This document shows, piece by piece, positions 17,060 to 26,196 of a stretch of DNA of 45,772 nt; position 1 is the stretch's first letter; each line of letters opens with the position of its first letter. The position numbers were made by a program, and so were the translations under genes. Source of the stretch: Chloroflexi bacterium OHK40. Lineage in GTDB: Bacteria; Chloroflexota; Chloroflexia; Chloroflexales; Chloroflexaceae. Location: contig SFCB01000243.1 of the NCBI GenBank assembly GCA_004367505.1, positions 1 to 45,772 of the forward strand. Reading direction: 5' to 3'. The notes under the pieces are model-generated. The model ran no database searches, had not been told where the DNA came from, and was given only the letters and a program-made list of their open reading frames with translations.

Positions 17060-17767
17060 ATGCAACTGACCCTCCCTGCCGTGATCGGCGCCGGGCTGGT
17101 CGACAGCCTGAACCCCTGCGCCTTCGCCTTGCTCCTGGTCTTTGTCGCCACCACCCTGAGCATGGTGCAGCATCAGGATGACCTGGCCGGCGTCACCGCC
17201 GCGCGCCGCCGGCTGCTGGGCCTGGGCAGCATCTACATCGCCGGGATCTTCCTGACGTACCTGGCCCTCGGGCTTGGGCTCCTCGGCGCGATGGGGCTGG
17301 CGAAAAGCCTCAGCGGCACCCACCTGGTGAGCCGGGCGGCCGCGCTGATCGCCCTCGGCCTGGGCCTGCTGGCGATGCAGGAGGCGCTGCTGCCCGAACT
17401 CGGGACGCGCCTGACCGCCCATATCGACCTCCAGCGGCTACGTGGTCTGGTGAGCCGGCTCCGCGCCCCCGGGCTGTTCCTCGCCGGCGTGCTGGTTGGG
17501 CTCTGTACCGTGCCTTGTGCCGGCTCGGTCTACCTGGCGGTGCTGGCCCTGCTCGCGGCTCAGACGACTCTGCTGGCGGGGGTGGGCTACCTGGTGCTGT
17601 ACAACCTGGTCTTTGTCGCCCCGCTCCTCGTCATCCTGGCCCTGGCGGCGAGCCCGACGGTCTATCGCGGCATGGCCCGTTGGCAACTGCACCATCGCCC
17701 CTCCCTGAAGCTGGCCGTCGGTGTGGCGACCCTTGCCGTCGGGTTTCTCACGCTCGTGGTGGTGTAG
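17060..17767 (+). CDS. CcdA/DsbD-like transmembrane thiol transporter
   Basis: A 235-residue polytopic membrane protein with the CcdA pattern: Cys20 in DSLNPCAFALL and Cys153 in CTVPCAGS, each at the start of a helix, plus Cys149. CcdA moves reducing equivalents from cytoplasmic thioredoxin across the membrane to extracytoplasmic thiol proteins, for cytochrome c maturation or for keeping copper-binding cysteines reduced. Located 23 bp behind the CuA-like cupredoxin, it is well placed to keep that protein's three Cys in the thiol state. Confidence 0.85.
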   Translation: MQLTLPAVIGAGLVDSLNPCAFALLLVFVATTLSMVQHQDDLAGVTAARRRLLGLGSIYIAGIFLTYLALGLGLLGAMGLAKSLSGTHLVSRAAALIALGLGLLAMQEALLPELGTRLTAHIDLQRLRGLVSRLRAPGLFLAGVLVGLCTVPCAGSVYLAVLALLAAQTTLLAGVGYLVLYNLVFVAPLLVILALAASPTVYRGMARWQLHHRPSLKLAVGVATLAVGFLTLVVV

Positions 17768-17791
17768 CCGCACTGGGAGAAGGAGGCGCCT

Positions 17792-19165
17792 ATGACTCCG
17801 GGCATGCTTTTCGCCATTCTGGCCCGCCTGCGCGCCTTGCGCCAGCGCGAGCGTTGGGAGCGAGCGCGGCTCCTGGCGTATCAATCCCAAGCCCTCGCGC
17901 GAACCCGTACCCACGCGTGCGCCCACTCGCCCTTCTATCGGCGCTTCCATCGAGGCCTAGAGCGTGCCCCGCTCGCCGCGCTGCCGGTGCTCACCAAAGC
18001 AGCCCTCATGGAGCAGTTCGACGAAGTGGTCACCGACCGTGCCGTGCGTCTGGCTGATCTTGAGACGTACCTGGATGGCCGCCCCGTTGAGCCGCTGTTT
18101 CGCGGCCGCTACCGAGTGTGTGCCACCTCAGGCAGCTCGGGGCACCGCGGGATCTTCCTCTTCGACCAGGGCGAGTGGGCGGCGGTCATTGCATCGTTTG
18201 CTCGCGCCCGCGAGTGGGCTGGCCTGCGGATCGATCTGACACACCAGGTGAAGACCGCTGTTGTCGCCTCCATAACACCGTGGCACATGTCGTCTATGGT
18301 CGCCGCCACAGGGCGCAGCTGGTGGATGCCCGAGCTGCGCCTGCCCGCCAGCGCCCCCCTGGAGACCATCGTCGCCCGGCTCAACATGTGGCAGCCCGAG
18401 TTGCTGGTCGCCTACGCCTCGATGGGCCACATCCTGGCTGATGAGCAGCAGGCGGGCAGGCTCCACATCAGCCCGCGCCGCATTATGCTGAGCTCTGAGG
18501 TGCTGACCGATGCCGCGCGGCGCGCCATCACCGGGGTCTGGGGCCACGTACTGTTCAATCAGTATGGCGCCACCGAGACTGGAGCGATTGCCGCCGAGTG
18601 TACTGCACATCACGGGCTGCATGTCTTCGAAGATCACGTGCTGGTCGAGGTTGTAGACGCGGCACACCGCCCCGTGCCACTCGGCACCTATGGAGCGAAG
18701 CTCCTCGTCACGACCCTATTTAGCCGCACCGTGCCACTCATTCGTTATGAGCTGAGTGACAGTGTCCGTATGAGCGCCGCATTGTGCCCGGCTGGGCGTC
18801 CCTTCGGCCTCATTAGTGGAATCCAGGGTCGGGCCGAGGATATCCTAGCGCTGCCCGGTGTGCACGGTGACACCGTCCGGGTCCACCCCTTGGTATTTCA
18901 CAACGTGATGGATCGGGTCTCCGCGAGTGGCTGGCAGATAGTCCAGATGCCAGACGGCCTACGTGTGCTGGTGACTGGTCTCCCGGAGGACCAGGATACG
19001 ATGGAACTCGGGCGTGCGTTTGAGCAGGCCCTGGCCGAGCAGCTGGTGGCGTCGCTTCCGGTGCGTATCGAGCGGGTATCAACCATTCCAAAGGCGTCAT
19101 CGGGCAAGGCTCCGCTGATCAAGGCGCTGCACCCGGAGCCACTTGCTGAGAAGGCAGCACCATGA
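17792..19165 (+). CDS. PaaK-like adenylate-forming enzyme
   Basis: 457 residues resembling phenylacetate-CoA ligase and coenzyme F390 synthetase: the ATP-binding loop is TSGSSGHRGIF (about residue 110), the adenylation motif NQYGATETGAIAAEC, and a C-terminal lobe with SGKAPLIK. Such enzymes activate a carboxylate as acyl-AMP and transfer it to a thiol or amine. The substrate is not predictable here. It sits between ccdA (24 bp) and a methyltransferase (4-bp overlap), so the two probably act in one pathway. Its place in a copper-type operon is unexplained; synthesis of a small metal ligand is one speculative option. Confidence 0.8.
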   Translation: MTPGMLFAILARLRALRQRERWERARLLAYQSQALARTRTHACAHSPFYRRFHRGLERAPLAALPVLTKAALMEQFDEVVTDRAVRLADLETYLDGRPVEPLFRGRYRVCATSGSSGHRGIFLFDQGEWAAVIASFARAREWAGLRIDLTHQVKTAVVASITPWHMSSMVAATGRSWWMPELRLPASAPLETIVARLNMWQPELLVAYASMGHILADEQQAGRLHISPRRIMLSSEVLTDAARRAITGVWGHVLFNQYGATETGAIAAECTAHHGLHVFEDHVLVEVVDAAHRPVPLGTYGAKLLVTTLFSRTVPLIRYELSDSVRMSAALCPAGRPFGLISGIQGRAEDILALPGVHGDTVRVHPLVFHNVMDRVSASGWQIVQMPDGLRVLVTGLPEDQDTMELGRAFEQALAEQLVASLPVRIERVSTIPKASSGKAPLIKALHPEPLAEKAAP

Positions 19166-19752
19166 AACTTAACCGGCTGGAGTTCGCCGTCGTCAACAAC
19201 CCGCTGCGAGCCGCCGCCCAACGATGGGTCGAGACGCCACTGCTGTTGGGCGGTCGGAACGGGCTGCGTGGGGAGCATGTGCTCGAGGTTGGATGTGGCC
19301 GGGGGGTCGGTCTCGAGATCCTCGCCTCCTTAGGTGCAGCGAGCGCGGTCGGCTTTGACCTCGACCCGGCGATGATCGCGCTGGCCCGGTCCCGCGTTGT
19401 GTCCGGCGGTTGGGGTGTCGCGGCGTACGTTGGCGACGCAACCGCGATCAGCGCGCCGGACGGCAGCTTCGACGCCGTGGTCGAATACGCCATCCTCCAC
19501 CACATCCCACCCTGGCGCGACGCCCTCGGCGAGATCGCGCGCGTCCTGCGGCCGGGCGGCGTCTTCTACTTCGAGGACCTGCTCCGCGGCTTTACCACCG
19601 CGTGGCCCGTGTCCGTGTTGTTCGACCATCCCCTCCAGACCCAGTTTACAGGCGAGGAGTTTCGAGCCGCCCTTGAGGCGCACGACCTCCAGGTGCAAGC
19701 CTGGCACCAATTAGGCCCGTGGGCGGTCATTGGTCGTGCTGTGCGCCGTTGA
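19162..19752 (+). CDS. Class I SAM-dependent methyltransferase
   Basis: 196 residues with the SAM-binding motif LEVGCGRGVGLEIL, the acidic motif FDLDPAM, and the later GDATAI and VLRPGGVFYFEDL motifs of the type 11 methyltransferases. The ATG overlaps the stop of the PaaK-like gene (ATGA), so the two are translationally coupled and the substrate may be the product of that ligase. The N-terminus (NRLEFAVVNNPLRA) is typical of a subgroup found beside lipid or quinone genes, but no substrate can be assigned. Confidence 0.82.
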   Translation: MKLNRLEFAVVNNPLRAAAQRWVETPLLLGGRNGLRGEHVLEVGCGRGVGLEILASLGAASAVGFDLDPAMIALARSRVVSGGWGVAAYVGDATAISAPDGSFDAVVEYAILHHIPPWRDALGEIARVLRPGGVFYFEDLLRGFTTAWPVSVLFDHPLQTQFTGEEFRAALEAHDLQVQAWHQLGPWAVIGRAVRR

Positions 19753-19767
19753 GCCAGGAGAACAGGT

Positions 19768-19920
19768 ATGTTGAATCTCATCCTCGCCCACAGCGATCAC
19801 ATTGTCGCCGCGATGTTTGTGCTCATCGCCGTCGCCCTGCTGCTGGCGCGCCCGAAGGTTTCCTGCTGTCGACAACCGCGCTGGGAGCGCCACAGGCCCG
19901 AACATCGCCGGCGCAGCTAA
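19768..19920 (+). CDS. Possible 50-aa membrane protein
   Basis: A short frame beginning 15 bp after the methyltransferase stop with GGAG upstream. It encodes a start (MLNLILAHSDHIVAA), one hydrophobic helix ending in LLLARPKV, then Cys33-Cys34 and a very basic tail. It ends 14 bp before a convergent gene. The tail could also be the result of a frameshift in a once longer protein. Existence as a real gene is uncertain. Confidence 0.45.
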   Translation: MLNLILAHSDHIVAAMFVLIAVALLLARPKVSCCRQPRWERHRPEHRRRS

Positions 19921-19933
19921 AGGTCAGGCAGCG

Positions 19934-20584
19934 CTACGGCACGCGCTCCGGCCCCTGATTGATGTGAGCGCTGAAGAAGCCCCTGATCGCATCGGGGTCG
20001 ACGGTCTGGAGGCGGAGGATGCGTCCCCAGGCGGTCGCGGTGATGGGGTTCTCATTTTCCGGGCGCGGTGCAAGCACAACCTTCCGGTTGCGCTGGAGGA
20101 GTTCGCGGGCAATGGCCTCGAGCTGTTGGCGTTGGGCCTCATCGAGGTCCGGGCGGTAGTGCAGCACAATGCCGCCATGCTCGAGATTATGCACGAGCGC
20201 AATGTCGGGCAAAGGTGATGCCGAGATACCCCACGGCGCCTCGCTCGTCACGTGGTCACCGGAGGTCGGCGGATTCGAGTTATATACCGGCTGTGCGTCC
20301 GCACCGACGTGGTTGGAGGTCAGCACGGCAACACCCTCGCCGGTGGTTGCGCGCACGACGCTGCGGTAAATCAGCAGACCGCCAACAATCGCAACGAATA
20401 GCGCCATTCCCAGGAGCAGGAAATCGGTCGGCTTCCGTCGGTGCCGCGGCTTGGGCAGGGGAGTTTTGAGCGTTCGGGTGGGCGAGGCCGCCACTGGAGT
20501 AGCCTGCCCGCGCTGCGGGCGTTTTGGCCGCGATGAGCGAGATGACCGGGAGCTCACGGAGACGTTCCTTTGCTGGCCGCGCAA
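19934..20584 (-). CDS. DUF3105 membrane-anchored protein (copy 1)
   Basis: 216 residues: a basic N-terminal segment of about 50 residues, one membrane helix (about 53-72), then a DUF3105 domain with NSNPPTSGDH and VHNLEHGGIVLHY. The conserved His residues (GDH and LEHGG) suggest a metal site, but the family's role is unknown. It follows the methyltransferase (18 bp) and cytochrome c on the same strand. A divergent relative is at 22072-22695. Confidence 0.85.
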   Translation of the reverse strand: MRGQQRNVSVSSRSSRSSRPKRPQRGQATPVAASPTRTLKTPLPKPRHRRKPTDFLLLGMALFVAIVGGLLIYRSVVRATTGEGVAVLTSNHVGADAQPVYNSNPPTSGDHVTSEAPWGISASPLPDIALVHNLEHGGIVLHYRPDLDEAQRQQLEAIARELLQRNRKVVLAPRPENENPITATAWGRILRLQTVDPDAIRGFFSAHINQGPERVP

Positions 20585-20602
20585 AGCGCAGGAGGGCGGA
20601 GG

Positions 20603-21322
20603 TCAGGGTAGCTTACAAGGCAAGTGGGCAGGTTCGATAACGCAACATTTCGCCACAACAGCTACCGTGGTGAGGCCACCGAAAAACTGGCGGAGGCTAG
20701 AGTGCTCGCACTGGTGAAAGGGCCGCTCCAGCTCAGGCAAAAGCACGGACAGTGGCCCGCTATCAGGGGCCGCCAGCTCAATGACTCGTTTGAGCAGCGC
20801 TCCACCCCTCCCTTCCGGCAGGCTGCAGAAGGCATAGATGGCAATGCCCTCTGGCTTGATGACGCGCACAAACTCGCGCACCGCCGACCGAGGATCGTCG
20901 AGCGTCTCGACAACCCATGTGCTGGCGACGAGATCAAAGGAGTTATCCGGGAACGGGAGCCGGGTTACATCGCCACGCACAAAGGCGACGCGAGGATCGC
21001 GCAGCTTGCCACTAGCCAGGGCCAGCATGGCCTGCGAGCCATCAAGGGCTACGACGTGGGCGGTAGCGCCATGACGTAACAGAACGCGGGTGCGCTCGCC
21101 GGTGCCGGCGCCGGCATCCAGCACGTTCGCACCAGGTTTCATATGCTGGGCGACAAGGGCATTGAAATGGGCGAGGGCCGGCGCAGCGATGCGGTCATCC
21201 CAGATGCGCGCAAACCCGTCGTAGACTTCCGCTGCAGCATCGTAGGCCGCGACGCCGTCACCACGGTGGAGCCCCAGTAACCCGAGATAGGAGCGAAGAC
21301 GCTCACGATCTGGAGGCTGCAT
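20603..21322 (-). CDS. Class I SAM-dependent methyltransferase
   Basis: 239 residues; motif I is VLDAGAGTGERTRVLL, followed by VALDGSQAML, a RLPFPDNSFDLV motif and IKPEGIAIYAFCSLP, the order of type 11 (UbiE-like) enzymes. The C-terminus is Cys- and His-containing (FHQCEHSSLRQFF). It lies between cytochrome c (28 bp) and DUF3105 (18 bp), so the three form an operon. Substrate unknown. Confidence 0.82.
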   Translation of the reverse strand: MQPPDRERLRSYLGLLGLHRGDGVAAYDAAAEVYDGFARIWDDRIAAPALAHFNALVAQHMKPGANVLDAGAGTGERTRVLLRHGATAHVVALDGSQAMLALASGKLRDPRVAFVRGDVTRLPFPDNSFDLVASTWVVETLDDPRSAVREFVRVIKPEGIAIYAFCSLPEGRGGALLKRVIELAAPDSGPLSVLLPELERPFHQCEHSSLRQFFGGLTTVAVVAKCCVIEPAHLPCKLP

Positions 21323-21350
21323 CTCGACCTCCTCGAAGTATACGCAGCGC

Positions 21351-21809
21351 TTAGCGGGCTTGCCTGTTTACTTCCTCCTGGGCGGCCTGGATGTCAGCCG
21401 GCCAGGTACTCTTGATATAGGCGAGCACTGCCCAGATCTCGTCGTCGGTCAGCACGTCGCCGAAGGCGGGCATACGGTAAACATAGCCAGGGAGCGTACT
21501 TGACTCAGGACCCTTTTGCACGATCTCGAAGAGTAGCGCGTCGGCGTGGTGCCAGGTGTGGCCGCTCGCATCGTGGGGCGGCGCCGGCCGGCCGCCCTCC
21601 GGGAGTTCGTCCTTCCAGTTCGGCTGGCCCTCGAGATTGGCGCCGTGGCAAGAGGCGCAGTATTGGCTGTAGACGAGCCGGCCTTGCGCGACCATCCGCG
21701 TGTCGTTGGGGTTCGCACGGCTGCCGGAGCCCTCGCCGCCGCGGGCGACCGCGAGCGCAATCAGGCCGACCACGAGGATGGCAGCAAAGCCAATCGCAAA
21801 CCAACGCAT
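21351..21809 (-). CDS. Membrane-anchored mono-haem cytochrome c
   Basis: 152 residues: N-terminal membrane anchor (about 4-22), haem-binding CASCH (near residue 55), and a distal Met in YRMPAF. The C-terminal helix LTDDEIWAVLAYIKSTWP is typical of class I cytochromes. It would transfer electrons outside the membrane, perhaps from a copper oxidase to the terminal oxidase. It is the first gene of a three-gene operon and is divergent from DUF3105 copy 2. Confidence 0.88.
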   Translation of the reverse strand: MRWFAIGFAAILVVGLIALAVARGGEGSGSRANPNDTRMVAQGRLVYSQYCASCHGANLEGQPNWKDELPEGGRPAPPHDASGHTWHHADALLFEIVQKGPESSTLPGYVYRMPAFGDVLTDDEIWAVLAYIKSTWPADIQAAQEEVNRQAR

Positions 21810-21884
21810 TGCACACCTTCACTATTGTCGAAACATGCCACCATATCGTAACACTGCGCCAGGCAATCCGCAACCTAAGGTGTT

Positions 21885-21951
21885 TTTTCACGGGCTTTAC
21901 CCACTGGTGTCGCGGAAGGGTGTGAAAACGCACGGCGTTGTGTCTTTTCAC
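21885..21951. promoter_or_regulatory. Three TTTTCAC repeats between divergent genes
   Basis: TTTTCAC at 21885-21891 and 21945-21951, and its complement GTGAAAA at 21922-21928, lie between cytochrome c (minus) and DUF3105 (plus). They form direct and inverted pairs and could be sites for a dimeric regulator. The region is distinct from the TCAG and CTTGA arrays. Confidence 0.35.
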
Positions 21952-22071
21952 GCACTTATTCTACGTAAATTAACTCAGAGAGACTGCCAATCGACGCTGG
22001 TTATGGATAAGTGCTATGTAGAGATGGTGGGTAAATACTATCTAAACGGGCAAATCCCAAGGAGAACGACG

Positions 22072-22695
22072 ATGCCGAAGTCGACCTCACCCACTTCACC
22101 GGCCCCGCACAGCCGCGGCCGCGCCGCACCAGGGCAGCCCCGGCGCCCCTGGAAATTTGTCGCTACACTGGTCGCTATTGGTCTGAGCGCTGCCGCTGTA
22201 GCAGCATTTGTGCTACGCCCCCCGCGAGCGCCAGATGTGGCCGTCCCTGAAGTCATCGAGGGCGTAGTGAGTATCGAAGCACAAGCGCAGGATCATCTCG
22301 CGGCCCCGGTTGCCTACGAGCAACTTCCGCCGACGGGCGGTGTTCATAGTCCGGCGTGGCAGAACTGCGGAATCTATAACGAGCCCATCTTCGACGAGTT
22401 AGCGGTACACTCGCTCGAGCACGGCGCCGTCTGGCTGGCCTACCAACCCGGCTTGCCTGAGGAACAGGTGGAGCAACTCCGGAAGCTTGCACGAGGGCGC
22501 CCCTACATCCTGCTTGCGCCACATGAGCGCATTACCGCACCCGTTGTGGCTTCAGCCTGGGGTCTTCAGCTCGCCGTCGACAGCGCCGACGACGTACGCC
22601 TCGCCCAGTTTGTGGCCAAGTACCAACAAGGCCCCCAGACACCCGAGTTGGGAGCCGCCTGCGTCGGGGGCAATGGCGTTCCTGACGAGCGATAG
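22072..22695 (+). CDS. DUF3105 membrane-anchored protein (copy 2)
   Basis: 207 residues: basic low-complexity N-terminus, one membrane helix (about 28-46), and a DUF3105 domain with LPPTGGVHSPAWQNCGIYNEP and VHSLEHGAVWLAY. Unlike copy 1 it has a Cys in the first motif and a second Cys near the C-terminus (AACVGG), which could form a disulfide. The start at 22072 is chosen because AAGGAGAA lies just upstream; the frame remains open for 124 codons before it, but that part is non-coding in character. Confidence 0.85.
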   Translation: MPKSTSPTSPAPHSRGRAAPGQPRRPWKFVATLVAIGLSAAAVAAFVLRPPRAPDVAVPEVIEGVVSIEAQAQDHLAAPVAYEQLPPTGGVHSPAWQNCGIYNEPIFDELAVHSLEHGAVWLAYQPGLPEEQVEQLRKLARGRPYILLAPHERITAPVVASAWGLQLAVDSADDVRLAQFVAKYQQGPQTPELGAACVGGNGVPDER

Positions 22696-22766
22696 CGGCC
22701 TGATCGAAAGTACCGCCCTGGCTCACCCATCAAAGCGGTACTGTGGTTCTACGCGTCGCTACGCCT

Positions 22767-22819
22767 TAAGCCACCCTTAAGGGCCGCCTCAGCCCGGACT
22801 CAGCGCCGCTATCTACCCT
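22767..22819 (+). promoter_or_regulatory. TCAG-type operator and -10 for the YHS-ATPase
   Basis: Boxes TAAG (22767), TAAG (22778), TCAG (22789) and TCAG (22800), spaced 11 bp, then 10 bp and -10 TACCCT (22814-22819). Two boxes have A at position 2, as does one box at 28712, so the box is better written TMAG. Confidence 0.7.
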
Positions 22820-22882
22820 GGATCCAGGCGGCAGGGGCGTTCTCCTGCCGCATGACCACCCAGTGTAGAAAGGCGCGACATC

Positions 22883-25552
22883 ATGAGCTCACCCGTCTCT
22901 GTGCGCACCACGGTGCGCGACCCGGTCTGCGGGATGGAGTTTGCCCCCGAGCAAGCCGCGGCAACGCGGACCGTTCCTGGGCTTGTGCTCCATTTCTGCT
23001 CCAACGACTGCGCCGCCACCTTCGACCGCAACCCGGCCCACTACCTCGCGCCTGCATCGCCAACGACCGGCGTTCCCCCCGGCGGAGCCGCTCCGGCTCG
23101 TCTTGTGCTGCCGCTCGCTGAACTCCAGCAGGCCGGCTCCCCGGCCCTCGAGCGCGCTGTCGGCCTGGTGCCGGGGGTGACGCATGTGAATGCAAACGTC
23201 AAAGGCCGGCAACTCATTATCGAGTACGACCCGGCACAGGCGAGCGTCGCGGCCCTGCTGGGCGCTGTGCGCGCCGCCGGCTTCCGCCCCGCCGATCATA
23301 CTCTGCGCCTGAAGGTGAGCGGGCTTTACTGCGCCGAGTGCGTCGCCCGGATCGAGGACGCGCTCAAGGCCGTGCCCGGCGTCCTCGACGCGACCATGAG
23401 CGCTGCCTCCAACGAGGTGCGCGTCGTCTACGCGCCGGTCATCGGCGACCTAGGGCTGCTGACCCGCGCAGTGGAGCACGCCGGCCCCTACACGGCCGCC
23501 CGCGCCGCCGAGGCCAGCGCGCCTGAGCAGGACCGCGAGGCTGAGGCGACCGCCGCCGAGTATCGCTCGCTGATGCGCAAGTGGTGGTTCGGCGCCGCCG
23601 TTGGCGTCCCTACCATGATCCTCTCCTATCCCTATCTGATTCCCGGCCTGCGCGACTGGCTCCCCCGTGGCAGTGAGGCCCTCTGGTGGACCTGGTTCGT
23701 GATGGGCATCGCCAGCCTGGCCGTGCTGGTTTACTCCGGCAGCCAGTTCTTCGTCGGCATGTGGGAGGGGCTCAAGCACCGCTCAGCCAATATGCACACG
23801 TTGATCGCCCTGGGCACCAGCGTGGCCTGGCTCTACTCCACAATCGCCCTGTTCTTTCCCCAACTCTTCCCTGACGAGGCGATGACCGATGTCTACTACG
23901 ACGTCACCGTCGTGGTCATCGCCCTGGTGGTCCTCGGTCTGGCCCTCGAGATCAAGGCCAAGGGGCGTACCTCCGAGGCGATCAAGAAGCTGATCGGGCT
24001 CCAGCCCCGCACCGCCCGGGTGCGCCGAGGCGGCCAGGAGCAGGATATTCCTGTCGAGGAGGTGCTGGCCGGCGACTTGATCGTGGTGCGCCCCGGCGAG
24101 AAGATCCCGGTGGACGGCGTGGTGGTCGAGGGCCAGTCAGCGGTGGACGAGAGCATGATCACCGGCGAGTCGCTGCCCGTGTCAAAGAAGGTGGAGGACG
24201 AAGTAATCGGCGCCACAATCAATAAAACCGGCGCCTTCGTCTTCCGCGCCACGAGGGTCGGCAAAGACACGGCGCTCGCCAATATCATCAGGCTGGTGCA
24301 GGACGCCCAGGGCAGCAAAGTGCCCATCCAGCGGGTTGTCGACCGGGTCTCAGCCTACTTCACCCCGGCGGTGATGATCCTGGCGATCGTGGGCTTTGTG
24401 GTCTGGTACGTCTTCGGCCCGGCCCCCGCCCTCACCTACGCCTTGATCGTCGCGGTGACGACGCTGATCATCGCGTGCCCCTGCGCGCTGGGCATGGCCA
24501 CGCCGATGAGCCTGACCACGGGTGTCGGCCTGGGCGCCCAACACGGCATTCTGATCCGCTCGGGCGACGCGCTGCAGACCGCGGCAAAGCTCAACGCCGT
24601 GGTGCTGGACAAGACGGGCACGATAACCGAGGGCAAGCCGGCGCTGACCGACATCGTCCTGCTCGAGGGCTACGACGAGCACGAGGTACTGCGCCTGGCC
24701 GCCACCGTCGAGCGGGCCTCCGAGCACCCACTGGCCCAGGCGATCGTTGAGGGGGCCGAGGCGCGCGGGCTGGCCGCGGGTACGCTCGCCGGCTTTGAGG
24801 CTGTCCCCGGCCACGGCGTGATCGCCAGCGTGGATGGGCGCGAGCTGCAGATCGGCAACCGCAAGCTGCTGGAGCGGGCGGGGATCGACCCGGGCCGCCT
24901 GGAGGCCGAGGCGCAGCGCCTTGCCGACAACGGCAAGACGCCAATGTTTGTTATCCTTGACGGGCGGGCCGCCGGCATCCTGGCCGTGGCCGACACGGTG
25001 AAAGCGGACTCGCAGGCCGCCATCGCCGCGATGAAGCGGCTGGGCCTGGAGGTGGTGATGATCACCGGTGACAACGAGCGCACCGCGAAGGCGATCGCGC
25101 GGCAAGTGGGCGTGGACCGGGTGCTGGCCGAGGTGCTGCCCCAGGACAAGGCGCTCAACGTGCAGCGGCTCCAGCTCGAGGGCAAGAAGGTCGCGATGGT
25201 GGGCGACGGCATCAACGACGCGCCGGCCCTGGCCCAGGCCGACGTGGGGCTGGCGATTGGCACGGGCACCGATGTGGCGATCGAGGCGGCGGACATCACC
25301 CTGATCAAGGGCAGCCTGACCGGGGTGGTCACCGCCATCCAGATCAGCCGGGCGACGATGGCCAACGTCTATCAGAACCTCTTCGGTGCCTTCATCTACA
25401 ATACGCTGGGCCTGCCGGTCGCCCTGGGCGTGCTCTACCCCTTCACCGGGCTGCTGCTCTCGCCGCTGCTGGCCGCCCTGGCCATGTCATTCAGCAGCGT
25501 GACGGTGATCAGTAACGCCAACCGGCTGAAGCGCTGGAAGCCCCGTGTCTAG
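22883..25552 (+). CDS. P1B-type ATPase with N-terminal YHS domain and two HMA-like domains
   Basis: 889 residues. Residues 12-55 are a YHS domain ([22 protein letters not shown]). The next domain (about 72-140) has the HMA fold pattern but no CxxC. A second HMA domain carries [11 protein letters not shown]. The membrane metal motif is CPC (near 531, [10 protein letters not shown]), DKTGT is near 576 and GDGINDAP follows, so it should transport Cu(I) or Ag(I). The YHS-HMA-HMA arrangement differs from both CopA proteins. It is driven by the TCAG operator at 22767-22819 and followed after 56 bp by a cupredoxin, the probable extracytoplasmic acceptor. Confidence 0.92.
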   Translation: MSSPVSVRTTVRDPVCGMEFAPEQAAATRTVPGLVLHFCSNDCAATFDRNPAHYLAPASPTTGVPPGGAAPARLVLPLAELQQAGSPALERAVGLVPGVTHVNANVKGRQLIIEYDPAQASVAALLGAVRAAGFRPADHTLRLKVSGLYCAECVARIEDALKAVPGVLDATMSAASNEVRVVYAPVIGDLGLLTRAVEHAGPYTAARAAEASAPEQDREAEATAAEYRSLMRKWWFGAAVGVPTMILSYPYLIPGLRDWLPRGSEALWWTWFVMGIASLAVLVYSGSQFFVGMWEGLKHRSANMHTLIALGTSVAWLYSTIALFFPQLFPDEAMTDVYYDVTVVVIALVVLGLALEIKAKGRTSEAIKKLIGLQPRTARVRRGGQEQDIPVEEVLAGDLIVVRPGEKIPVDGVVVEGQSAVDESMITGESLPVSKKVEDEVIGATINKTGAFVFRATRVGKDTALANIIRLVQDAQGSKVPIQRVVDRVSAYFTPAVMILAIVGFVVWYVFGPAPALTYALIVAVTTLIIACPCALGMATPMSLTTGVGLGAQHGILIRSGDALQTAAKLNAVVLDKTGTITEGKPALTDIVLLEGYDEHEVLRLAATVERASEHPLAQAIVEGAEARGLAAGTLAGFEAVPGHGVIASVDGRELQIGNRKLLERAGIDPGRLEAEAQRLADNGKTPMFVILDGRAAGILAVADTVKADSQAAIAAMKRLGLEVVMITGDNERTAKAIARQVGVDRVLAEVLPQDKALNVQRLQLEGKKVAMVGDGINDAPALAQADVGLAIGTGTDVAIEAADITLIKGSLTGVVTAIQISRATMANVYQNLFGAFIYNTLGLPVALGVLYPFTGLLLSPLLAALAMSFSSVTVISNANRLKRWKPRV

Positions 25553-25608
25553 AATGAGCGCACGCGGGGCGTGTCGAACGCGCCCCGTTGCAATGAAGGA
25601 GCAACGTC

Positions 25609-25986
25609 ATGTCCCCCGACAAGATTGCCGTGATCGTCGGCGGCCTCGCCGCCATCGCCCTGATCGTCTGGTTCTTCTGGCTGGTGAAGAAGCCCGGTGT
25701 GCGCGCCACGCGCAGCGCTGGAGGTTACCAGGAATTGATGGTGCTGGTGAAGGGTGGCTACACGCCCGATGTGATCGTCGTGGAGCGGGGCAAGCCGGTG
25801 CGGCTCAACTTTGTGCGGGCCGAGTCGTCGGCCTGCTCCGAGATGGTGTTGCTGCCCGACTTTAAGAAGAGCGCGCAGCTGCCCGAGGGCGAGACGGTGC
25901 CGGTGGAGTTCCTGCCGGACACTCCGGGCGAGTATGAGTTCCAGTGCCAGATGGGTATGCTGCGCGGCAAGCTGATCGTCGAGTGA
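25609..25986 (+). CDS. Small membrane-anchored cupredoxin
   Basis: 125 residues: one N-terminal helix (about 7-26) and a cupredoxin-like domain. Candidate ligands are Cys76 (SSACSEM), Cys113 and Met115/Met117 (FQCQMGMLRG); the C-x-M-x-M-x-RG ending is typical of the cupredoxin_1 family. It probably accepts copper outside the membrane from the ATPase encoded 56 bp upstream. A hairpin at 26023-26055 follows and likely ends the transcript. Confidence 0.85.
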   Translation: MSPDKIAVIVGGLAAIALIVWFFWLVKKPGVRATRSAGGYQELMVLVKGGYTPDVIVVERGKPVRLNFVRAESSACSEMVLLPDFKKSAQLPEGETVPVEFLPDTPGEYEFQCQMGMLRGKLIVE

Positions 25987-26022
25987 GAAAGCTGCGATTT
26001 GGAGAGCGTGCCACTTCATACA

Positions 26023-26055
26023 GAGCTGCTTGTTTTGCCACGAGACAAGCAGCTC
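26023..26055 (+). terminator. Hairpin after the ATPase-cupredoxin operon
   Basis: A perfect 11-bp stem (26023-26033 with 26045-26055) and an 11-nt loop, 37 bp past the cupredoxin stop. No T run follows, so the terminator call rests on position and stem strength. Confidence 0.55.
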
Positions 26056-26089
26056 ATTCGTGCACTTCATGCCAGACTTTTCCAGGAAA

Positions 26090-26118
26090 TTGACAAACGC
26101 TTGGCAGCTTTGTATCGT
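26090..26118 (+). promoter_or_regulatory. Consensus sigma-70-type promoter for the PAP2 gene
   Basis: TTGACA (26090-26095), a 17-bp spacer and TATCGT (26113-26118). This is the only near-consensus -35/-10 pair I found in the window and it lacks TCAG or CTTGA boxes, so the gene is probably constitutive or separately regulated. Confidence 0.6.
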
Positions 26119-26196
26119 GCAGTGAGCTCGTCTCACGCCACCGGCCGAACGCCTCATGCTACACGAGTACACAGCACACCAAGGGGACACATCGCG

